Shown in pieces: positions 34,940-44,621 of a stretch of 64,000 bases of DNA (the first letter of the stretch is position 1; each line of letters starts with the position of its first letter). A program made the position numbers and the translations under genes. The stretch lies in contig CAZLRH010000016.1 in the NCBI GenBank assembly GCA_964562015.1, forward strand, positions 1 to 64,000, in the 5' to 3' direction. The notes under the pieces were generated by a model that saw only the letters and a program-made list of their open reading frames with translations, was not told the DNA's origin and did no database searches. Source of the DNA: CAZLRH01 sp964562015 (GTDB lineage Bacteria > Verrucomicrobiota > Verrucomicrobiia > Opitutales > JABDGR01).

Positions 34940-37306
34940 TCATTCCGCCGGAAAAACCAAGGTCGGCGGAAGCAGATAAATTGTGCCTTGCGCGGGCTTG
35001 GCGTCGACTTTGTCCAAGATGAAGTAGCTGTCCCACACCGCGGGCGTGTGCGGCACGCCGTCATTCAAGCCGTCCGAGTGCTCGCACAACAGCGGGTCGA
35101 GATCCAACCAGACCATTTGCCAGTGCTTGCCTTCGACTAGCGCCGGGGTGGGTTGGAAAACCTGGCCGGTCACGTCGCGCAAGCGCACCGTCAGCCGCAC
35201 CGGTGTGTCCGCGCCATAGGCCCAGAAACCGACGCGGAGCGGCCATTGCGCGGTGGTCGCGGTGAGACCCGGCGCGAAGCGATAATAGCGGTCACCGGTG
35301 CCGGACATAAAATCCACATGCAATGAAAGGGCCGCGGGTGCGCCGGTATCAGCCTCCGGTGAATTGTCCCACGTAACAGTTGCATTCCCGGGCACATCGG
35401 AGGGGCCTTCCGGCGCGACGTGCAGCCCGGTGCCCGCGCCGGGCCGGCCGGGATTGAGGGTGACACGCTGCACGCGCCCGAGGGTTTGCTGCGCCATGAT
35501 GCCGCCACCGGGATTCGTCAAGGTGGCGGTCAGGAGCGTGCCGTAGGGAGAATTGAAGTCGCGCAGGGGCACGGTCGCTTCCGGCGGCGGGCCGCTCAGG
35601 TTTTCCGTGCGGTAATCGGCGGTGCCCGCGCGCACGAGCAACCGGCCGGGCGCGGCATTGGGCAAACCGACACGCAGGCCCTGGTCACCCAGCGGAGTCA
35701 GCGAAAATTCGGGCGGCGGGGCCGCTGCGATCCACATTTCCTGCCACCAGCCGTCCGCCCCGGCGCGCACGCGCAATGGCGAGTCGTCGCTGGGCACGGT
35801 GAATGGCGCGGATTCGAGCACGAAATTCTGGCTCGCGTAAATCGTGGTGTCCTGCGGCCCTTCCCGGTATGAGGGCGTGGGCTCGATGCCCAACATGAAA
35901 CCCACGCTTTCCGTCAGCGGATTGGTCCAGGTTTGATGGACGAGGGCGGAGGAACCGGCGGGCGCGACCAAATCCTGCGGCCAGCGCTCCGCCGCGGCGA
36001 GTACGCGCAAGCGCGGCGAGGGCGTGACGGGCGTGAGGTACTGCGGCAAGTCCGTCAATTGCAACTGAAGGCTCGGTCCCGTGGTCGAGGCTTCGGGCAA
36101 GGGATGGCCGCGACCATCCACGCTGTTAAACGCCCCCGGCCCGATGGGCAGCGTCACCCATTCACGTTGCTCGGGGTCGGCGGTCCACACCGCCAGTTTA
36201 AACGGCGCCACGGATTCCGGCACGCCGGGCCGGCGTTCGAACAGCAGACAAAACGCGTTGCCGGCGTTTTGCACCAAAACTTTGTTGAGCCGGTAGTTTT
36301 TCAATTCCCGTCCGAGCGCCGCCGCGGCCTCATACGCGGGCTTGGGCTCGTAGACGGGGAAATGCCCGGCCAGGTAGGGATTGTGCACCAGGCCAAAATG
36401 CTGCTCGGGATCCATCGGGTTCACGCCGTCGTCGCGCCAGTCGTACCAGATGGTCAGGGGCACGCTGGAGGCGAGGTCGAACAGCGCGGTGCGCGCCACG
36501 GTGGAAGCCTGCAAGTTTTCGGTAAAACCCTCCCACGCGCTCGAGTAACCCCATTCGCCCACCAGCAACGGCGGCGGCGCGCGGTCCGCCGGAGTATACC
36601 GCCGGATGACGGCCCGCAGGGCGCGAAACTCCGGCCCCGCGGATTCCGGCGCCGCCCGGCGATAAGGATGAATGGATATGCCGTCCCAAAGCGCGAACAG
36701 GCCGGCGCGGCCGCACGCCCGCAGGAAGTCCGCATCCGTCGTCGAGAGCGCGGGGCCGACGACGACCGCCGCGGGGTCGGCGGCCTTGAGCGCATGGGTG
36801 GCGGCCAGGGCGAGGGCGAGGTAGGCCGGCGGGTCGGGCCGGGGCGCCCAAAAATGCGCATTGTTGGGCTCATTCCAAATTTCCCAGATGATGGCGCGTC
36901 CGTGCAAGGCCTGGGCCGCGGCCCCGGCCCAGGCGGCAAAGGCGGCGCGGCCGGCGGGCGTGGCGACGGAGCGGCGACTTTCATAGAACGAATTCTCGTA
37001 ATCGAGAGTGAACCACGCCCGTAGGTTGTGGCTCGCAAGTTCGTCGGCCAGTTTCACATAGGCGGAAAAATCGTAAACACCCGGCCGCTTTTCCGTGTCG
37101 GCCCAGGAAAGATCGGTGCGCACCCAGCGGGTGCCGCTGCCGCCCAGCATGTTCAGTTCGCCGGCGGCTGGGCTGGTGAAATGGATTTGCACGCCCCAGG
37201 AGCCGTCCACCACGCCGTCATCCGGCCAGGCGGGCGCCGCGGCGGCGCGCAGCCAGGCCCCGGCCAGCAAAAGGCCGGCCCGCCAGCTCAGACCGAGGAC
37301 ACGCAT
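34940..37306 (-). CDS. Secreted clan GH-A glycoside hydrolase-like protein (GH39/cellulase-like)
   Basis: The 788-residue protein begins with a signal peptide (RAGLLLAGAWLRAAAA). The (beta/alpha)8-type domain has the acid/base Glu in AIIWEIWNEPNN (about residue 150) and a candidate nucleophile Glu in LLVGEWGYSS. The C-terminal ~400 residues are beta-rich, with a carbohydrate-binding type module near the end (CBM-like WDSYFILDKVDAKP). Substrate is probably a plant or microbial beta-glycan; the family is a guess from motifs. ATG 37306 and the in-frame ATG just upstream are equivalent choices. Confidence 0.75.
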   Translation of the reverse strand: MRVLGLSWRAGLLLAGAWLRAAAAPAWPDDGVVDGSWGVQIHFTSPAAGELNMLGGSGTRWVRTDLSWADTEKRPGVYDFSAYVKLADELASHNLRAWFTLDYENSFYESRRSVATPAGRAAFAAWAGAAAQALHGRAIIWEIWNEPNNAHFWAPRPDPPAYLALALAATHALKAADPAAVVVGPALSTTDADFLRACGRAGLFALWDGISIHPYRRAAPESAGPEFRALRAVIRRYTPADRAPPPLLVGEWGYSSAWEGFTENLQASTVARTALFDLASSVPLTIWYDWRDDGVNPMDPEQHFGLVHNPYLAGHFPVYEPKPAYEAAAALGRELKNYRLNKVLVQNAGNAFCLLFERRPGVPESVAPFKLAVWTADPEQREWVTLPIGPGAFNSVDGRGHPLPEASTTGPSLQLQLTDLPQYLTPVTPSPRLRVLAAAERWPQDLVAPAGSSALVHQTWTNPLTESVGFMLGIEPTPSYREGPQDTTIYASQNFVLESAPFTVPSDDSPLRVRAGADGWWQEMWIAAAPPPEFSLTPLGDQGLRVGLPNAAPGRLLVRAGTADYRTENLSGPPPEATVPLRDFNSPYGTLLTATLTNPGGGIMAQQTLGRVQRVTLNPGRPGAGTGLHVAPEGPSDVPGNATVTWDNSPEADTGAPAALSLHVDFMSGTGDRYYRFAPGLTATTAQWPLRVGFWAYGADTPVRLTVRLRDVTGQVFQPTPALVEGKHWQMVWLDLDPLLCEHSDGLNDGVPHTPAVWDSYFILDKVDAKPAQGTIYLLPPTLVFPAE

Positions 37307-37395
37307 CATGCCGCCACTAAACACCAACGCACCCAGCCTGCCAAGACTGCGTGTGCTATTGCCTGTCCGCGAAGTTATTGCTAACGTCCTTATTC

Positions 37396-38298
37396 ATGTC
37401 TGCGCCCGCGCCGCGGCCCCGGTCTTGGGGCCAACTCAGTCTTTGCTGGCTCCTGCTTTGGGGACTGACGACGGTCCGGGCGGATACTTTCCTGGTGACC
37501 AATGCCGGGGACAACACGATTTCGAAATACGACGCCGCCGGCAACTACCTGGGCAGTTTTGCGACCACGGGCATGAACAGCCCCAGCGGCCTCGCCTTTT
37601 CCACCAGTGGAAATCTCTTGGTGGCCAACGGCAACAACACGGTGTCGCAATATAACGGCACCACCGGGGAATTCGTCGGTATTTTTGCCAGCACCGGCAT
37701 GAATCTGCCCGAATATGTCGTGGCGATTTCGGCGCCCGTGATTTCCCCATCGCCCGGCAATCAGACCGCGACCGTCGGTGGCAGTGCGACCTTTGCGGCG
37801 GCAGCGAGCGGCCTCCCGCAGTTTCAGTGGCAGCGCAAACCCGCGGGCGGCGCATTTGCCAATCTCACCAACGGCGGCAACTTCGCCGGGGCGACGTCCG
37901 CGACCCTTACTATCAACGGCGCCACGTTGGCCCTCAACGGCGACCAGTACCGCTGTGTTGTGCGCAACCTCGACGGCTCAGACACGAGCGCCCCAGCCAC
38001 TCTGGTGGTGCGCACGATTCCCGTTTCCATTTCGAAGCAGCCCGCCAGTGTCTCCGCGAAAGCCAACGCCACCGTGAAATTCACCGTGCAGGCTGCGGGC
38101 ACCGGGCCGCTGAAGTACCAATGGCGGCGCAATGGGAGCGCGTTGAAAAACAGCAGCCACATCGCAGGTGCCACCACCGTGACCGTGAGCCTCAAAAAAA
38201 TCACCACGAAAGACGCGGGCAATTACACCGTTCTGGTCACCGGCGCCGCCGGCTCCCACGCCACGAGCAAGACGGCCAAGCTTACGGTGAAGAAATAG
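37396..38298 (+). CDS. Secreted protein with a short propeller-like N-part and two Ig-like domains
   Basis: The 300-residue protein has a signal peptide (LSLCWLLLWGLTTVRA). The ~100-residue N-terminal part has two NHL/propeller-type repeats (NAGDNTISKYDAAGNYLGSF; NGNNTVSQYNGTTGEFVGIF), too few for a full beta-propeller. Two Ig-like domains follow (QFQWQRKPAGG to ATLVV, and KYQWRRNGSALK to TAKLTVKK). No anchor or sorting signal is visible. The gene is convergent with another Ig-ending gene at 38403. Confidence 0.75.
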   Translation: MSAPAPRPRSWGQLSLCWLLLWGLTTVRADTFLVTNAGDNTISKYDAAGNYLGSFATTGMNSPSGLAFSTSGNLLVANGNNTVSQYNGTTGEFVGIFASTGMNLPEYVVAISAPVISPSPGNQTATVGGSATFAAAASGLPQFQWQRKPAGGAFANLTNGGNFAGATSATLTINGATLALNGDQYRCVVRNLDGSDTSAPATLVVRTIPVSISKQPASVSAKANATVKFTVQAAGTGPLKYQWRRNGSALKNSSHIAGATTVTVSLKKITTKDAGNYTVLVTGAAGSHATSKTAKLTVKK

Positions 38299-38402
38299 GC
38301 AGAGGACTTGTTTCTGAACTAAATGGATCTGACTTGAGTGGAGCGAGCGCTCAAGGGTTCAGGCGAAAACGCGCATGGAATGTGTGTTGCACTTTGCGAT
38401 GC

Positions 38403-40505
38403 TCACCCCGCCACCGTCAGCGTCGCCATCCGGCTATGCGCGGAGCCCACCGAATTCGTCAGCACCACTTGATAGCGGCCGGCGTCGGCGGCCGTGACGT
38501 CGGTGATTTTAAGTGTGACGCCCGTCGTCCCGGGGACGGCGCGGCCATTGTGCGTCCACTGGACGGATTCGTAGCCCGCGCCGCGCACGGAAAATTCGAC
38601 GGTGCCACCCGCTCGCGCGCTCTTGCGCCCCGGTTGTTGGGTAATGACCGGCGGTCCGGCGGGTTTCACGTAGCCTTGGGAGTCGAGTTTGATGGGAGGC
38701 CCAAACCGGCCCCCAAAACGCACCATGCGCATTTGCGTCGAGGTGAGCCCCTTGGCGTTTGTGCCAAAGCGCAACACCTGGCTGCTCCACGGGCCGTCGA
38801 GCGCGATCAACCCGCCCCGCCACGCAGTCTTGGAGGTGTCGGCAAACGCGAGTTGCGTGGACCCATCCACCGTGAGGCGCGAGGGCGTGCTGCTCAATTC
38901 CAGCGGCGTGGTGAAGGTTTGCACGACGCCGTGGGCGTCGAGCCGCCCGCCTTGCAAACTCAGTGTGGCGTTCTCGTGAAGCGCCTGCGCACCGAGCAGG
39001 CGCACCGTCCCTTGCGACAGAATCAGCCGGCCCTGATAGCCGCTGTTGGCGCTCACGACGAGCGTGCCCGCGCCGCTCTTGCGGCAGTCGCCCGCGCCCA
39101 GCAGCGCCCCCGCGGGCAACACGGTCAGGGCCTGGCGCACGTTCAAGACGCCCCCGCCTTGTTGGAAAATGATACTCGAAACGTTTTCAAGATTATCCAC
39201 CGAAGACAACTGACCGCCCTTGAGCAGGAAGCAGCGGTCCACGACCTCGCGCGGGCCGGGGGCGAGCTGGGCGTTGACCACGAGGTAGTGCAACTCGAGC
39301 ACCCCGCGGCGCAATTGCGCGGTCATAAAGCCAAAACGGTTCGGCACCCGCACCTGGCTGCCGGGCAAAGGCGTGCTGGTGAACTCCGACAGCGACTCGA
39401 AAGTGCCGCCCGCGCCGCAGACGATGTACGTGCAGTTGTTGACGAAGAGGCGCTCATAGAGATGCGCGTGGCCGTTCAACACCGCGTCCACGCCGAACTT
39501 CTCGTAACCCCAGCGCATGTAAGTTGCGGGGTTGTGCCCGTGCAGGTCGCCATTGGCGCTGGAAACGTAGGGCGGGTAATGCGTGAGGACGATTTTCCAC
39601 TTCGCATCCGACGCGCCCACGGCTTGCTGAAACCATTTTCCCTGCACGGAATTTTGCAAATTGTCCTGGCCGGGGGTGAAGCCGTTTGGAAGTTTGCCTT
39701 TCTGGTAATAGGCGTTGCTGAGGGTGCCGAGCAGCGTTTCGTTGGCATCGCTGCTGAGCGCAAACCAATGCACGTCGCCCTGGCGCAAATCCCAATAACG
39801 CGGATTTTTCGTGCCGCTCCACTGCCCTTGCTCGCCAAAGTACTGGGCGAAGGCACTGTCCTGGCCGGGGAGAGAATCAATCGCGTATTGGGGCTGGGCC
39901 TCGGCCGACGCCGGGTAGGCGGCGTCATCCATCTTGTAGTACAACTTAGTGTTTACTTGCGCGCGCGGCTGGTGCCACCAGTCATGATCGCCGAGCACGC
40001 AGAAAAAGCGCGCGGTGTCGGAGCCCTGCTTTTTGTAGGCGCTGGTGCTGTTCGCGGGAAACTTGATGTACTGGCGGAAGAGCTGCCCCACGGCGATGTC
40101 GTAGTCGCCCACGGCGGCGAGTTTGGTTTCGGCGCTTTTCGGGTAGAGGGGATTGGCGTCGTTGTTGAACGGGATGTAGATCTGGTCGCCGACAGAAATC
40201 ACGTAGGCCGAGCCAGCCGGCGGGGCGAACCGCTTGATCCCCTCGGCCACGGCCAGGCAGTCCGGATTGATTTTGACAAAAGTCAGTGGGTCAGTCGGCA
40301 GCACATTGCCCGCGCCAAAATCTCCGATCACCGCAAAATCCGCGACGCCCGTCGGCTCCGGCAACTTTCCCTCGGCAAAGGGCAGTGCGGCCGTGGCCTT
40401 GGGCGCAGGCGCCGCGCGGCCGGTCGTGCCCAAGCCGAGGAGACTGCCGGCCGCCAGTCCGGGGCCGGCCAGGGTGGTGAGTTTGAGAAATGTGCGGCGG
40501 TCCAT
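38403..40505 (-). CDS. Tat-exported metallophosphoesterase with beta-repeat and Ig-like C-terminus
   Basis: The ATG at 40505 gives a twin-arginine signal (MDRRTFLKLTTLAGPG). The phosphatase domain has FAVIGDFGAGN, ISVGDQIY, VLGDHDWWHQ, VLTHYPPYVSS and NGHAHLYERL, resembling the purple acid phosphatase/alkaline phosphatase-like group. Residues ~410-600 form repeated beta strands of the autotransporter-associated type (GAGTLVVSANSGYQGRLILS). The last ~90 residues are an Ig-like domain. This probably acts as a surface or periplasmic phosphatase. In the 700-residue protein, two further ATGs upstream are less likely. Confidence 0.85.
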   Translation of the reverse strand: MDRRTFLKLTTLAGPGLAAGSLLGLGTTGRAAPAPKATAALPFAEGKLPEPTGVADFAVIGDFGAGNVLPTDPLTFVKINPDCLAVAEGIKRFAPPAGSAYVISVGDQIYIPFNNDANPLYPKSAETKLAAVGDYDIAVGQLFRQYIKFPANSTSAYKKQGSDTARFFCVLGDHDWWHQPRAQVNTKLYYKMDDAAYPASAEAQPQYAIDSLPGQDSAFAQYFGEQGQWSGTKNPRYWDLRQGDVHWFALSSDANETLLGTLSNAYYQKGKLPNGFTPGQDNLQNSVQGKWFQQAVGASDAKWKIVLTHYPPYVSSANGDLHGHNPATYMRWGYEKFGVDAVLNGHAHLYERLFVNNCTYIVCGAGGTFESLSEFTSTPLPGSQVRVPNRFGFMTAQLRRGVLELHYLVVNAQLAPGPREVVDRCFLLKGGQLSSVDNLENVSSIIFQQGGGVLNVRQALTVLPAGALLGAGDCRKSGAGTLVVSANSGYQGRLILSQGTVRLLGAQALHENATLSLQGGRLDAHGVVQTFTTPLELSSTPSRLTVDGSTQLAFADTSKTAWRGGLIALDGPWSSQVLRFGTNAKGLTSTQMRMVRFGGRFGPPIKLDSQGYVKPAGPPVITQQPGRKSARAGGTVEFSVRGAGYESVQWTHNGRAVPGTTGVTLKITDVTAADAGRYQVVLTNSVGSAHSRMATLTVAG

Positions 40506-40723
40506 GGACAAGCCGCCTTCATTGGGCATCGGGGGTGGAAGCATGGCGAAATAAGGCAGGAGGTGGGATGCGCTGGGCCGCCGCATTTTTCCCTCAATTG
40601 TGGCCGGGGCCGCAATTACTTTTTTTGTGCAATCTGCGCCCTGGGCGAACCGCCGGCCCGCGCTTGCGGCTTGCCTTTGCGGGCCAATCGGGCTTGCTCA
40701 TCACCCGCAACCCCAATCTTCCC

Positions 40724-41032
40724 ATGGCTGGACTCGGCAAATTTCTCAAACAGGCGCAAAAGGCCCAAAAGCAAATGGAGGCCGTGCAGCAGGAGCTCGC
40801 CGCGCGCGAACTCGAAACGACCGCCGGCGGCGGCGCCGTGCGCGTGAAAATCAACGGCCAGGGCGATTTCCTCTCGCTCAAGCTCGACCCGGAATTCCTC
40901 AAGGAGGATGCCGGGCTGGTCGCCGACGCCATTCTCGAAGCGGTGAAGCAGGCCTCGACGCAGGCCAAGAATCTCAATCAGGAGGAGATTAACAAAGTCA
41001 CCGCGCAATTCCAGATGCCGGGCATGTTTTAA
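40724..41032 (+). CDS. ybaB: YbaB/EbfC nucleoid-associated protein
   Basis: This 102-residue DNA-binding dimer has a helix (LGKFLKQAQKAQKQMEAVQQ), the beta core VRVKINGQGDFLSLKLDPEF and a C-terminal helix ending FQMPGMF. This is typical of the family that usually sits in dnaX-ybaB-recR. Here recR is 1.2 kb downstream with a PEP-CTERM gene inserted on the opposite strand between them. The start is the ATG before AGLGKFLKQ. Confidence 0.93.
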   Translation: MAGLGKFLKQAQKAQKQMEAVQQELAARELETTAGGGAVRVKINGQGDFLSLKLDPEFLKEDAGLVADAILEAVKQASTQAKNLNQEEINKVTAQFQMPGMF

Positions 41033-41061
41033 GCGTGGCCGCGAATTTTGCTGGCCCGTAA

Positions 41062-42012
41062 TTAGCGTCGGCGCATCCGGCGGCTGACGCCCGCACCGGC
41101 AAGCGCCATGCCCGCCATGAGCAGCGATGTGGCGCCTGGTTCGGGCACGGGCGAGAACGTATAGCCGACGACATCCAAAAGCGTTAACTCTTCGCCATAA
41201 GCCGGAATCACTCCGGGCGTGCCGTAAGCGTCCTGGACCCGCGGGGTCTGGCCGCCATTGAAACTGTACCAATCCCCGTAGTCCGCGCCGGTGTGTTGGT
41301 TGTACCGCGCGAGCAGAGTGGTGCCATCGAGGGAGAAATAAGCGTTATCGCCGCTCGTGGTGTAATTGCGGGCGCCGCTCGAGTCATAACGGTAAAGATC
41401 GACCGGCTGGATTTCGTTGGAGCCCAGACCCGAGGCGGTCCCCAAAACCTCGTCAATTTCGTGTTCCGCCACCGCTTGCAGGTCGTATTTGGCCGGATCA
41501 ATGGTCACGCGATCCAGATTCATGAGCGAGGTGTTCAAAGTAATGGTGCCATCGGTGCCGGAATAGCTGAACAGGCCGAGGGCCTTGGCATTGGCCGTGG
41601 TGAGGGAAATCGTGGTGTTGCCATCCACAGGATTGTTGGCGGTAAAGGGTGAAAGATGGGCCAGCGCGGTGGCATCGTTGGCCGTGGTGGCGTGGCTGGA
41701 GAGCGCCGTCATAAAAGATAGATAATTGACGTCGTTAAAATAGAAGGTGCTGCTGGAGCCCAGCCCGCCGCCTTCCTTAAACGTTATTTTGACCGTGATC
41801 GGATCGGTAAAGTTCGTTTCATACACTTGCACGGCGGCATCGATCGACGAGATGATGGTGGCCGCGTTCGGGTCGCCGGTGATGGACGAGTCGAACGTCG
41901 AAATAATCGTCAGCGCCCGCGCGGGGGGCGACGCCAGTGCCAGCAGGCTGGCCAAGAGTGCCGCTCCACCCACGAATCTAGGGACGAAAATTCTGCGAAG
42001 AAGAGTTTTCAA
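41062..42012 (-). CDS. PEP-CTERM protein, NF038122-type metalloprotease-like
   Basis: This exported protein has a signal peptide (FVGGAALLASLLALASPPARA) and a ~230-residue domain with the zinc-protease-like motif EHEIDEVLG. It ends in a PEP-CTERM sorting tail: VPEPG, hydrophobic helix, RRMRRR. It would be processed by an exosortase (not in the window) and attached at the surface. The start is uncertain: the TTG at 42012 places the signal peptide at the N-terminus; the ATG at 42114 adds 34 polar residues. It separates ybaB from recR. Confidence 0.8.
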   Translation of the reverse strand: MKTLLRRIFVPRFVGGAALLASLLALASPPARALTIISTFDSSITGDPNAATIISSIDAAVQVYETNFTDPITVKITFKEGGGLGSSSTFYFNDVNYLSFMTALSSHATTANDATALAHLSPFTANNPVDGNTTISLTTANAKALGLFSYSGTDGTITLNTSLMNLDRVTIDPAKYDLQAVAEHEIDEVLGTASGLGSNEIQPVDLYRYDSSGARNYTTSGDNAYFSLDGTTLLARYNQHTGADYGDWYSFNGGQTPRVQDAYGTPGVIPAYGEELTLLDVVGYTFSPVPEPGATSLLMAGMALAGAGVSRRMRRR

Positions 42013-42246
42013 AGCGTGGAAGGGAAGTTTAGGTGAAGCAGTCAGCTCGGACGAATTTCGGCCTTCGGGCACGAATCTGCGGAGGCTGTTTATCAAGTAC
42101 CGGTGCCCGGTCAATGCCTTTCACTGAATGAACAAGGGGGCTAACTAGGCCAAGAACAGGCCAGTAAAAGCGGCAGCCAACATGCATTTGTTTTGTATTC
42201 TACCTCCCGCCTTCTCCATTCTACATTCTCCTCCTCTTTCCCGCCC

Positions 42247-42879
42247 ATGTCCTCCGCCTTCGACCATGTCCAGAAATTGCTGCGGCAACTGCCGGGGCTG
42301 GGCTATCGCTCGGCGGAGCGCATCGCCCTCCACCTACTCGTCGAGCGGCCCGAACGCCTGGCGCCCCTCGTGGTGGCCTTGCAGGAGGCCGCCGCCCGCT
42401 TGCAGCGATGCAGCCAGTGCGGCAACTTGACCGAGGTCACGCCTCTGGCCGGCGGCGCGGACGAGGGCGAGCCCGTGCGTTGCGACATTTGCCGCGATCC
42501 TGCGCGCCGCGCGGAACAAATTTGTCTCGTCGAAACCGTCACCGATTTGCTGGCGCTGGAACGCGCCGGGGCGTATCGCGGGCTTTACCATGTGCTGCAT
42601 GGAAAACTTTCGCCGCTGCACAACGTCGGTCCCGGTGATCTCAATCTCGCCACGTTGCGAACGCGCTTGGATTCCGGCGTCGTGAAGGAGGTCGTGCTCG
42701 CGCTGTCCAACGACATTGAAGGCGAGGCGACATGTCATTACGTGCAGGAGACATTGCTGGCCGGGCGTGAAATCGCAGTTTCGCGCATCGGCTTTGGCCT
42801 GCCGAGCGGCGGCGGTTTGACCTATGCCGACGCCGACACCCTGCGCAGTGCCCTGGCGTCTAAGAGGGAGTACCGGTAG
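42247..42879 (+). CDS. recR: Recombination mediator protein RecR
   Basis: This component of the RecFOR pathway, loading RecA at gaps, has an N-terminal helix-hairpin-helix (LLRQLPGLGYRSAERIALHL), a C4 zinc finger (CSQCG ... CDICRD) and a Toprim domain (ICLVETVTDLLALERAGAY, HVLHGKLSPLHNVGPGDL), with the Walker-like C-terminal part (RIGFGLPSGGGLTYAD). The 210-residue length is normal. It is convergent with the Na/Pi gene. Confidence 0.96.
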   Translation: MSSAFDHVQKLLRQLPGLGYRSAERIALHLLVERPERLAPLVVALQEAAARLQRCSQCGNLTEVTPLAGGADEGEPVRCDICRDPARRAEQICLVETVTDLLALERAGAYRGLYHVLHGKLSPLHNVGPGDLNLATLRTRLDSGVVKEVVLALSNDIEGEATCHYVQETLLAGREIAVSRIGFGLPSGGGLTYADADTLRSALASKREYR

Positions 42880-42885
42880 TTTCGC

Positions 42886-44517
42886 TCAATTCTTCCCCGC
42901 GCGGCGCAGGCGGCAGGCCGCGACCAAGTCGGCATAGCGGCCCATCGTCCAGGTGCCACGTTCAAAAAGGTTGGTGAAATGGAGCAGCCGTGGACGGTCG
43001 GCCGGGGCCAGCGTTTCGCCGCCGGCAAAATAAAAGCGGCGCAAGTTACCCATGGTTTCGCCGCCGTCGGCAGTCATGGTGCGCAGCATCGCGAGTTCTT
43101 CGGCGTCGTCCTGGGTCAGGGCCGCGGAGAGCGTGAGCAATTGGGTGTCGAAGCCCTCGATGAGCCGCAGACCGACTTCGGCGACCGGGTCGTTGGGGCG
43201 CAGGTGCTGATCCTGTAAAAGCTGGAGCATTTCCCAGGCGATACTCTCCAGCCCTTCAAGGTGTTCCTGGCGGTTTTGCAAATTGAGCAACTGCTCGGTG
43301 GCATCAGCCGGGAGGGCCCGGTGCAAGAGGTCGCTGAAATAGCGGCGCGTCAATTCCGCGATTTCCAGAAAGGCTTCGTGATAAAGCTGGCGGCGCTGAA
43401 TTTCGGCGGGCAGACCGCCGGCGCGCGCGGCCTCGAGGTGCCCGGGCAGCCAGTCGAGCAGGCGGAGTTGCTCCTTTTCGCCGAGCACCAGCGCGGTGCC
43501 GGGGTCTTCGAGGGCCTGTTCCTGCAAAAATTGCGGGCGCGCCAGGGTTTCGCTCATGCCGGGCCGCCAGCGGCTTTCCAGAAATTGATAAAACGGCCGG
43601 AGCAGCCCGCACAAGAGCAGGGGCGTGACAAAATTCAGCACCAACGCCGCCGCAGCCGCCTGCCGGTCGGCGGTGTCAAAAAATCGTTCGAGCACCGTGT
43701 GCAGGCCGTCCAGGCCGCTGAAAAATTCGATGTAGAAAAACGTGCCGAATAAGGCGACGCCGACCAGATTGTAGATGACCTGCGCCATCACCACCTGCCG
43801 GGCAGTGCCGCGGATATTGGGCGCGAGCGCGTAGGTGATGAGGCTCGAGCCCGCATGCGTGCCGTAAATGATCATGGCCGCCTGCTCAAAATTGAAAAAG
43901 CCCGCCTTGGTCATTGCGAGGGTGATCAGAATGATGGCCATGTGCGACTGCGCCAGAAACGTCAGCAGCATCCCCACCAAAAACCCGAGGAAGTAAGAAA
44001 AGCGGATGGCCGTCAGCGCGGCCTTGAACCATTCGTATTGCGCGAAACCGGCCGAGGCGCGGGTCACTTCGCTCAAGCCAAACAGCATCAGCGCCACGCC
44101 AAACAGCGCGCCATTGATGGGTTTCCATTTCGGCGGATAATCGAACGCCAAGCCCAGCCCGGCGACGCCGACCAAGACCAGGATCACCTCCCGCAACGGC
44201 AGCACCGCGGCGAACACAATCAACGTGCAGCCGAAATTCGCCCACAAGATGAGGGGCAAGACCTTGCGCACCTCGACCAGCCGCGCTTGCACGAGCCCCG
44301 CCACCAGGTAGGAAGTCGTCCGCCCGCTCTGCGTCACGAAGCCGGCCGCCACCCCGCCCAACGCCGCCGCCAAGGGCCGCCCGCTGACGTGCTCAATCAA
44401 AGTGCGGAATTTTTTACCGGCCAGCCCCTTCAAATTGGCACCCAGCATCTGCAAGCCCACGAAAAACAAGCCCAGCCCGGCCAGAATCTGGACGCTTAAG
44501 TCAATCGGTGAGGGCAT
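42886..44517 (-). CDS. Na+/Pi cotransporter family protein with PhoU-like C-domain
   Basis: Two inverted Na/Pi repeats (LAGLGLFFVGLQMLGANL; FGVALMLFGLSEV) with QSGRTTSYL and QSHMAIILI as the QSS-type motifs form ~9 membrane helices. The C-terminal ~200 residues are a helical PhoU-like regulatory domain. It imports or balances phosphate (or another anion) with sodium. The ATG at 44517 (MPSPIDLSVQI) is chosen; 13 codons upstream is another. It is divergent from the STAS gene with ~100 nt between. Confidence 0.88.
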   Translation of the reverse strand: MPSPIDLSVQILAGLGLFFVGLQMLGANLKGLAGKKFRTLIEHVSGRPLAAALGGVAAGFVTQSGRTTSYLVAGLVQARLVEVRKVLPLILWANFGCTLIVFAAVLPLREVILVLVGVAGLGLAFDYPPKWKPINGALFGVALMLFGLSEVTRASAGFAQYEWFKAALTAIRFSYFLGFLVGMLLTFLAQSHMAIILITLAMTKAGFFNFEQAAMIIYGTHAGSSLITYALAPNIRGTARQVVMAQVIYNLVGVALFGTFFYIEFFSGLDGLHTVLERFFDTADRQAAAAALVLNFVTPLLLCGLLRPFYQFLESRWRPGMSETLARPQFLQEQALEDPGTALVLGEKEQLRLLDWLPGHLEAARAGGLPAEIQRRQLYHEAFLEIAELTRRYFSDLLHRALPADATEQLLNLQNRQEHLEGLESIAWEMLQLLQDQHLRPNDPVAEVGLRLIEGFDTQLLTLSAALTQDDAEELAMLRTMTADGGETMGNLRRFYFAGGETLAPADRPRLLHFTNLFERGTWTMGRYADLVAACRLRRAGKN

Positions 44518-44621
44518 GGCAGCCTCCTTGGCATAACTTCCCGCCCCCTTTGGCAAACGGAAAATAGAATCTGGTATCGCGCCCGCCGCCTGTTTAGCCT
44601 CTCCCTCATCTTTCCGCCGCC

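Noticed and set aside
37827..40847. 1006-codon plus-strand open frame
   Set aside because: It runs antisense to the Tat phosphoesterase gene and across the Ig gene in another frame; composition is non-protein-like.
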